From: Acanthosoma haemorrhoidale
Lineage: Eukaryota; Arthropoda; Insecta; Hemiptera; Acanthosomatidae
Assembly: GCA_930367205.1 (NCBI GenBank)
Contig: OV884011.1
Location: 123,005,866 to 123,069,865, forward strand
Reading direction: 5' to 3'
DNA: 64,000 bases
Shown here piece by piece: positions 57,445 through 64,000 of this stretch. Numbering within the stretch: the first letter of the stretch is position 1; every line of letters begins with the position of its first letter. A program made the translations under genes and the position numbers. Under the pieces are notes generated by a model, which was not told the origin of the DNA, made no database searches, and worked only from the letters and a program-made list of their open reading frames with translations.

Positions 57445-59417
57445 AGTTAGTAGGACCGACTCTTTCTCCCATTGCTTGGCTTAAATATTAGGGATAAAAA
57501 AAACGTTTTTGCTCTCTAAATGCCCAGCGCTATTCTTGAAAAAAAATTATGGTAAATTTTATTCTTTTATTACCAATAGGTTATCTAAGAATCAAGTTAC
57601 CGCGCCCCTTTCGTATTAGCACTATTTTAATTTAGTGATCTAAATTTGTAGCACTACTGATTTTTTTTTTGTATATAAAATAAACAGTATCGAGAGATGC
57701 TCACGGATCTTATTGTTGTATGTAAAAAACGGCTCGGTATTTTTCACCAAAATTTCATTATTTCATTTGTAAAAATATCGGGCCACAAAAAGTTAAATTT
57801 TAATCTACCTAAAACATTCAATATATAAAAACAACAAATACAATTGTTATGGTCAATATTCGACGTCATTCAGTCCTCGATTTATAATTTTGGCTTTCAA
57901 CAAATTATTTCTTAGGACTTAATATTTAAAATTCTGTTTTTGCGACCGGCTTTAATGCATTTTTAACTATGGAATTAACCAGAACCATAAATTTTAAATA
58001 GGTTTTAAATCCCTGAGCTGGGGCTTAAAACAATCATAACAGTTAAGGAAACGAACTCTACTTTATTCTCATTGATTTTGTTTCCCCTCTTACTTTATTC
58101 CAGCCCAAAACTTGTCAGCATATTTTTAGGTGCTATGAAAGGTATGTTTAAAATTTGAGATCGATTGACTAATTCCTATGACCACTGTCACATCTATGAA
58201 TTAGAAATGCAGACAGACAGATTAAACGCAGTTGCTCCAAAGTGGGGTTTATCCCTTCAGGCTCGGTAATTAGTGTGGCGAAAGAATGATATATAGCATA
58301 TTACCCGGAAACATAATAAAAGGAATATGTTGATTGGAGCTCTAGGGTTGATTTTTATAGTTATTTAAGGTCAATTGAAATTTTTTTATAGCAATAGCAA
58401 TCACATATTGTTTTTTTTTCACCTTAATATTACACTGTATTGTAAATAATTTTGCTTATTAAACACAGTTGAACGAATGTGGTTTTATTATTTAATAGTT
58501 TAGTTTATGTTGCTTTGCTTCATAGAATATAAAACGTTTCAAAAGTGTTTGAATCAAAAATTTGTTTCAACAAGTTCATTCAGCCTTTTATAAATATTTA
58601 TATTACTCTAGGAATAAACAAGAACAAACGGGATTGCTAATTTTGTCCACCTTATACCATATATATATATATATTTCCAATGTCCATACAAACACTCGAT
58701 ACATGCCACGACGGGGTTAGCACCCTTCGAAATTTTGTTCGGATTACGAGTGAGACCGAGGAACTGGCCAGAGACGTTGGCGGATGAGGGAATGGTGGCA
58801 CAGCTCCATAACACCTACATACAGCTCGGAAAGATGTGGTACAAAGTACGCTATTAGGTAGGATTAGGGGTGGTATTGGGTTCTATTGTGTGTTTTGATC
58901 TGCAAATTTGATATCGGTTAGGTAGGCCAGTTATTATAGTTATGCTGATTGGTCTTCGAACTTTAGCTGCTTACACTTCAGATCCCCAATGATTATCCAG
59001 CTACGTGCCGACTGTGTAATACATCCCATCACCCTTATTATTACTAGGAACTTGACATTTTTTTTCTATTGGATATCATCGATGATTTTGATTTCGGTCT
59101 TGCCTGACATACTTCAGTAAACGAGACTGAATCCTTGTGCTATAGTTTTTCCTTTCCTCTCTATGTTAGGAATGTGAGCAAATGTTTGACTGGGATTAAA
59201 TATCATAGATTTATTTGGATTCGGTTTCCTCTTGCGATGACATGTGCTACCATACCCTTGCTTTATTGTAGGTGTAGTGTAGTGGTATATAATAATCGCA
59301 GGAATTTCACACAGGGAAAACGTTATAGTTCCCTTACTTAATGATCGCAAGGCTAATATTCTGGAGAAGGTAAAGGGTTTTAAGAAAGCTTGCTACTTAC
59401 TGCAGGGGAAATACACA

Positions 59418-60109
59418 CATGACAGGTAGGTGCCATTTACCGGCTTTGAAAATGCTATTCTGTATTTACCAAGATTATCAATCTTAACATACAAGCATAT
59501 TCCCAGTCTCCCCATGGTGGCCTTTTTCAAACTAATTTTTTCTTATAAAATAAGTTTGCTGACTAATTATTTATAATAATTACTATAGTATACTAATTAT
59601 ACTAAAACACTAGATATTCAAGAATATTTTTAGCGTCATTAAAATCTTCTGCAATAATCATTTATTCCGTTGCTTTACATTCACATTTTACAGCAACAGA
59701 GCTAAATCAATGGCGTGAAAAAAGGTATGTAAAGGATTGTTTTAGTTTTGTTGTTGGTACCATCCACCTTTACTGATACTGAAACCAGCTTGATATTTAG
59801 AAAAATATTTGTTTCTTTCCAGCTACTAACACCGCATTCTATTCTTAATAGTCTTATTAAGAATTACATACGAGTGATACAAATTTCAGATCGATAGGAC
59901 CAATTCGGCGATCGCTATCAAAACTCATGTTATGAAAAGACGAGATGGACAAATAATTAGTCAGCAAACATATTTTATATGAAAAATTTAGTTTGAAAAA
60001 GACCACCATAGGGAGACTGGAAATGTGCTTTTATATTAAGATTGATAATCTTGGTAAATACAGACTAGCATTTTCAAAACCGGTAAATGGCATCTACCTA
60101 CCTGTCATG
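59418..60109. mobile_element. Fold-back element, duplicated copy
   Basis: Copy of 53574-54265 carried by the 5,844-bp duplication, not an independent insertion. Confidence 0.75.
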
Positions 60110-60362
60110 CCAATTATCCCTTCTCAGAACCAATAGTCCTTTCATGTGTAAACATATCAGTTACGATAGTGGGTATATGCAGCATAGTTTTAATGTATGT
60201 ATATTATGATTACAATTTATAAGTAAGAGTTATAATACATATGTATTTTGTCCATTCAGTTACTTTTAGAAGAAATAGCACATCTTCTATGTAAGTGCTT
60301 TACTGTCTAGGAACACAGCTGGGATTCAAACTTAGAACCTTCAGATTAATATTCTGACGCCT

Positions 60363-60844
60363 ATGCAGAATACAAACAATGGCGCAATCTAATATTCTAG
60401 GAGATCGAATCCTTTCGACTCTGAAGGATTAAAATTTGGTTTTGACGAGAGAATATTAAACAACTAAACATTTATAAAAAATAAAAACAACCGTAACTTA
60501 TAAATAATAATAGTTTATAATTTTTATGGATCTTGCTAATATGAATGATCCATGCAAAATACAAGCAATGACGCAATGTAATCTCTTAGGGGGGTTTCTG
60601 TAACCTGGAATATTTTTGATTCTGCATGAAGCATTGACACGAGAATATTAAACAACCATAAACTGTAAATAATAAAAACAAACATAATTAATAAATAATA
60701 ATAGTTTATAACTTTTACGGATCTTGTAAATATGAATGATCCATGCAAAATACAAGCAATGGCGCTATCTAATCTCTTAAAGAATTTCTGTAACCTCGAA
60801 TCCTTTCGACTCTGAAGGATTAAATTTTGGCTTTGTCGCGAGAC
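60363..60844. repeat. ~190-bp tandem units, duplicated copy
   Basis: Same three units as at 54519-55000, displaced by 5,844 bp. Confidence 0.85.
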
Positions 60845-61306
60845 TTTCAATAAGTCTTATAAATACATGCCTGGATACCAGGCAATTCCTAGATGATTTT
60901 GGCGGAGAGTGATTAAATTAACATGCCTATGTACGTTCTTTTTTTTTTTTTTTATAATCTGTCTAAAAAATATAATTTCAAAAAATACTTTCATACAAAC
61001 ATTTCAACGAAATGGCTTGTGAGGAGTAATTATTCATATTTTGGAGGTATTAAGAATACTAAAGACCAGGAATAGAGATATCTGTTTCTATACCATGTCT
61101 ATACCAGACTAATTTTCAATGTGTATTTTGGAAAGTTACATTTCTACGAAAGTCCTTTTTTTAATTCCATAGAGTGTGTTTGGCAGAGTGAAAATTCACC
61201 ATTTTGTTCAGCTTTCGGCTGTGGGACTAATAGAATCTGAAGTATAACGTAATCTACAATCTACCACCAAATACTTTAATATATATATAGCAACACTGAA
61301 AGGCTC

Positions 61307-61540
61307 GTGCGAGTGCTTGGCATGGCTAATTTGAGAAGGCCTTTGGCCGGCAAAGACTACAGTAAAATCCTATTTATGCAAAAGAATACTAGAACTCGGC
61401 TGTCAACCCTCGTCCAGTGCCCGGCTAACAAACACCTCCTGGGAGCAAATATATTTCTTGGGTGGTCTGGCTGCATTCTGCTGGGGTTTAAGCTGGACTG
61501 GAAACGTGATATAACAGTGTGCGATGGCTTAACAAATTAG
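61307..61540 (+). CDS. Unrecognised 77-aa open frame (copy 2)
   Basis: Identical to 55463-55696. Identity between copies does not show selection, because the whole block is identical. Confidence 0.25.
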   Translation: MRVLGMANLRRPLAGKDYSKILFMQKNTRTRLSTLVQCPANKHLLGANIFLGWSGCILLGFKLDWKRDITVCDGLTN

Positions 61541-61837
61541 AGCGTAATGAAATTTATGGGATTTTAAAACATCTTTCAAAAGTAACAACGGCTACTGGCT
61601 ACGATATCATGCTCATAAACGTCAGTTATGTAATATTCGTTTTTAGCTACTACCATATGTGTACTTCAGTTGAGACATATGGTCTACCCATTATTTGTTC
61701 TTTTACAACCCGCCTAGCCCTAAACTACCTGCCTCCAGCAACCCACATCCAAAACCCCACACTTGTCCTTAAGCCTTAGGCAAGGAATGTTCTAGTACTG
61801 TAATTCATTAATATTTGTATATATACCAGTGTTTTGA

Positions 61838-62128
61838 TTGTTATTCATAATAAAGTTTTTTTTAAATACTATCCTCGAACAAGATTATTTAACTGTCGAT
61901 TTGTCCAAAAGAACTTCAGCGTGTTTTCATAGACTTTTCCTAGCTTCATTCGTTGAATTTGTGGCCCTCAGGGATGATGAGATGAATAGTTTATTACGTT
62001 ACAATATCGTACCACTGGTCGAAGCTAAGAAGAAAGTACACACCGGTCAACCAGTTCCCAAATGGATAATTTCTTGCGAATGCTTAGACGACATTCCATT
62101 TCGTGCTAGCCAGACTATACGTATTTAA
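61838..62128 (+). CDS. Unrecognised 96-aa open frame (copy 2)
   Basis: Identical to 55994-56284 within the duplicated block. Confidence 0.25.
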   Translation: MLFIIKFFLNTILEQDYLTVDLSKRTSACFHRLFLASFVEFVALRDDEMNSLLRYNIVPLVEAKKKVHTGQPVPKWIISCECLDDIPFRASQTIRI

Positions 62129-63075
62129 CCGATGCCAATCTTCATTCCACAGTCGTGGCACTGTGTTTTTTGCTTTTGTCATGGAATTGTGTCATAGCAC
62201 TGTAGGGATGGGCATTTGCTTGCATGGTTATGGTTGAAGAAGCAACTTCCTTGAGTTTTCGACCTGCTAACTCGTTTCTATGAAATTCTGTGTGATGGAA
62301 TCCAACACGATCGAATTTTACCGCATTTTCTCGAGACGGTTAGATCTGGTTTAGTTCTGGACTTTGGGAAAGTTTTACCATTGATTTTGAACAATATGGT
62401 TTATTTCACCAAACACTTAATCAGCATATATCTGAGTTGTTATATAATATATTTCAGGTCGATTCTATCATTTATAAATTTATTACAGTTGCCGCTATGA
62501 TACAGCTTAAAGACGAAAAGTCTGTTGGACCTAAATTTTATTAAAAGTAGTTCGACTAGGGGTAAGTAAATGATTTTTTCTGTTAATAATTTTGTTTTCC
62601 ATCGCCTAAAAACAGCACGGTAATTTCATATTTGTGCACACATCGGGTTACTTCTGTATCAATGTTCTCAGTACCAGATCTGAGTTTGAGAATAGGAGAC
62701 ATAATTTACGCTCCCCTTATTTATTTTTAAACATTTAGCTTTATCATTTAATTTATGAGATACTTTATAATGGCAGTGTATCCACTGAAACCGATATCAT
62801 TATAAGATAGGGGTAGTCCAGAGATAGGTGTGTATTTATTAATAAGAATAGCCTACAACTAGCATTTCAATATAACACTTAGGTATTGTTTTTTGTAATA
62901 TTAATATTCTTTAAAGGAATTATGATAGAGCTTTAGAAGGTATGAAATAAATAAATTCAGGAAGTGTCGCGATATTTTTTTTAATTTTAAATCAATATTT
63001 TCAATATAAATGTCATCACCAATAAATATAATTTTCAAAACACGAGAAAATATACTGCCCGTAAATGGAACAATG

Positions 63076-63288
63076 TCACGTGTGACACATCGGTACGATC
63101 AAAGGCGACGAGTTTGAGTATGTTGGGTTCGACAAACCTCGGGAAATCGGCGGTCCAAAGTTTTTCCACTCTGTCATATGCAGGAGATCCTGGACTTTGG
63201 AAGGAATCAAAGCCAAAGTTGTGCTGGGGTTAACGAGTTCCGGCCTCTCTGTAAGCGATAATCCACCGTTTTTAGCCCTCCCTTTCAA
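63076..63288 (-). CDS. Unrecognised 70-aa open frame (copy 2)
   Basis: Identical to 57232-57444 within the duplicated block. Confidence 0.2.
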   Translation of the reverse strand: MKGRAKNGGLSLTERPELVNPSTTLALIPSKVQDLLHMTEWKNFGPPISRGLSNPTYSNSSPLIVPMCHT

Positions 63289-64000
63289 AGTTAGTAGGAC
63301 CGACTCTTTCTCCCATTGCTTGGCTTAAATATTAGGGATAAAAAAAACGTTTTTGCTCTCTAAATGCCCAGCGCTATTCTTGAAAAAAAATTATGGTAAA
63401 TTTTATTCTTTTATTACCAATAGGTTATCTAAGAATCAAGTTACCGCGCCCCTTTCGTATTAGCACTATTTTAATTTAGTGATCTAAATTTGTAGCACTA
63501 CTGATTTTTTTTTTGTATATAAAATAAACAGTATCGAGAGATGCTCACGGATCTTATTGTTGTATGTAAAAAACGGCTCGGTATTTTTCACCAAAATTTC
63601 ATTATTTCATTTGTAAAAATATCGGGCCACAAAAAGTTAAATTTTAATCTACCTAAAACATTCAATATATAAAAACAACAAATACAATTGTTATGGTCAA
63701 TATTCGACGTCATTCAGTCCTCGATTTATAATTTTGGCTTTCAACAAATTATTTCTTAGGACTTAATATTTAAAATTCTGTTTTTGCGACCGGCTTTAAT
63801 GCATTTTTAACTATGGAATTAACCAGAACCATAAATTTTAAATAGGTTTTAAATCCCTGAGCTGGGGCTTAAAACAATCATAACAGTTAAGGAAACGAAC
63901 TCTACTTTATTCTCATTGATTTTGTTTCCCCTCTTACTTTATTCCAGCCCAAAACTTGTCAGCATATTTTTAGGTGCTATGAAAGGTATGTTTAAAATTT

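Larger units (their letters stand above)
53015..58858. repeat. Large direct duplication, copy 1
   Basis: Sequence from 53015 recurs from 58859 at a constant offset of 5,844 bp. All blocks compared by eye are identical, including a 15-base T run (55095 and 60939). The window ends at 64000, so only 53015-58156 can be compared. Whether 58157-58858 is part of the unit or unique spacer cannot be decided here. Confidence 0.95.
58859..64000. repeat. Large direct duplication, copy 2 (cut by window end)
   Basis: Begins TAGGATTAGGGGTGG, as at 53015. The base before differs (G at 58858 versus T at 53014), which fixes the junction to within a few bases. It contains second copies of all features of copy 1, at +5,844 bp. 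Confidence 0.95.

Noticed and set aside
58657..58675. (AT)n tract near 58660
   Set aside because: A short simple repeat typical of AT-rich DNA; no structural role can be argued.

Overview
This window looks like repeat-rich nuclear DNA from an arthropod, most likely an insect. It is AT-rich and has no bacterial gene layout. One exon with consensus splice sites resembles the N-terminal exon of an animal membrane dipeptidase. The rest of the recognisable sequence is Jockey-type and I-like non-LTR retrotransposons, a Ty3/gypsy LTR family with a tRNA-Trp-type primer site, tRNA-Leu and tRNA-derived relics, and a fold-back element. I cannot name the order or species. All similarity calls are by eye, without alignment or database search.

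Layout. 1-9 kb: a 5'-truncated Jockey-type copy with perfect target duplications, tRNA-derived fragments, a 5' LTR with primer site and gag start, a possible HARBI1-like relic, a gypsy integrase relic on the minus strand and a tRNA-Leu-like sequence. 8.7-13 kb: a composite of a perfect 44-bp hairpin, an antisense Jockey-type tail, and a head-to-head non-LTR element carrying two different RT active-site segments, followed by an LTR fragment. 14-21 kb: a second tRNA-Leu-like gene, an LTR disrupted by a retrotransposon with 13-bp target duplications, a candidate core promoter and a solo LTR with a 5-bp target duplication. 21-31 kb: mostly unannotated AT-rich DNA with retrotransposon tails. 31.6 kb: the dipeptidase exon on the minus strand, the only feature I regard as a probable host protein-coding exon. 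32-36 kb: a degenerate gypsy gag/RNase H region and a solo LTR with an internal minisatellite. 36-48 kb: AT-rich, few recognisable features. 48-53 kb: a truncated LTR between inverted flanks, hit by a tiny retrotransposon, plus a decayed I-like ORF2 and another LTR fragment. 53-64 kb: a direct duplication with a 5,844-bp offset, apparently without differences.

Functionally this is an intergenic or intronic transposon landscape, not a gene system. The dipeptidase exon implies a minus-strand gene whose following exons lie at lower coordinates or outside the window; I could not find them. The mobile elements show a sequence of events: LTR insertion, LTR-LTR recombination to solo LTRs, then non-LTR insertion into LTRs. 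Several junctions suggest template switching. I found no convincing new biological system. The most unusual objects are the chimeric two-RT element, the fold-back junctions and the very young (or artefactual) tandem duplication.
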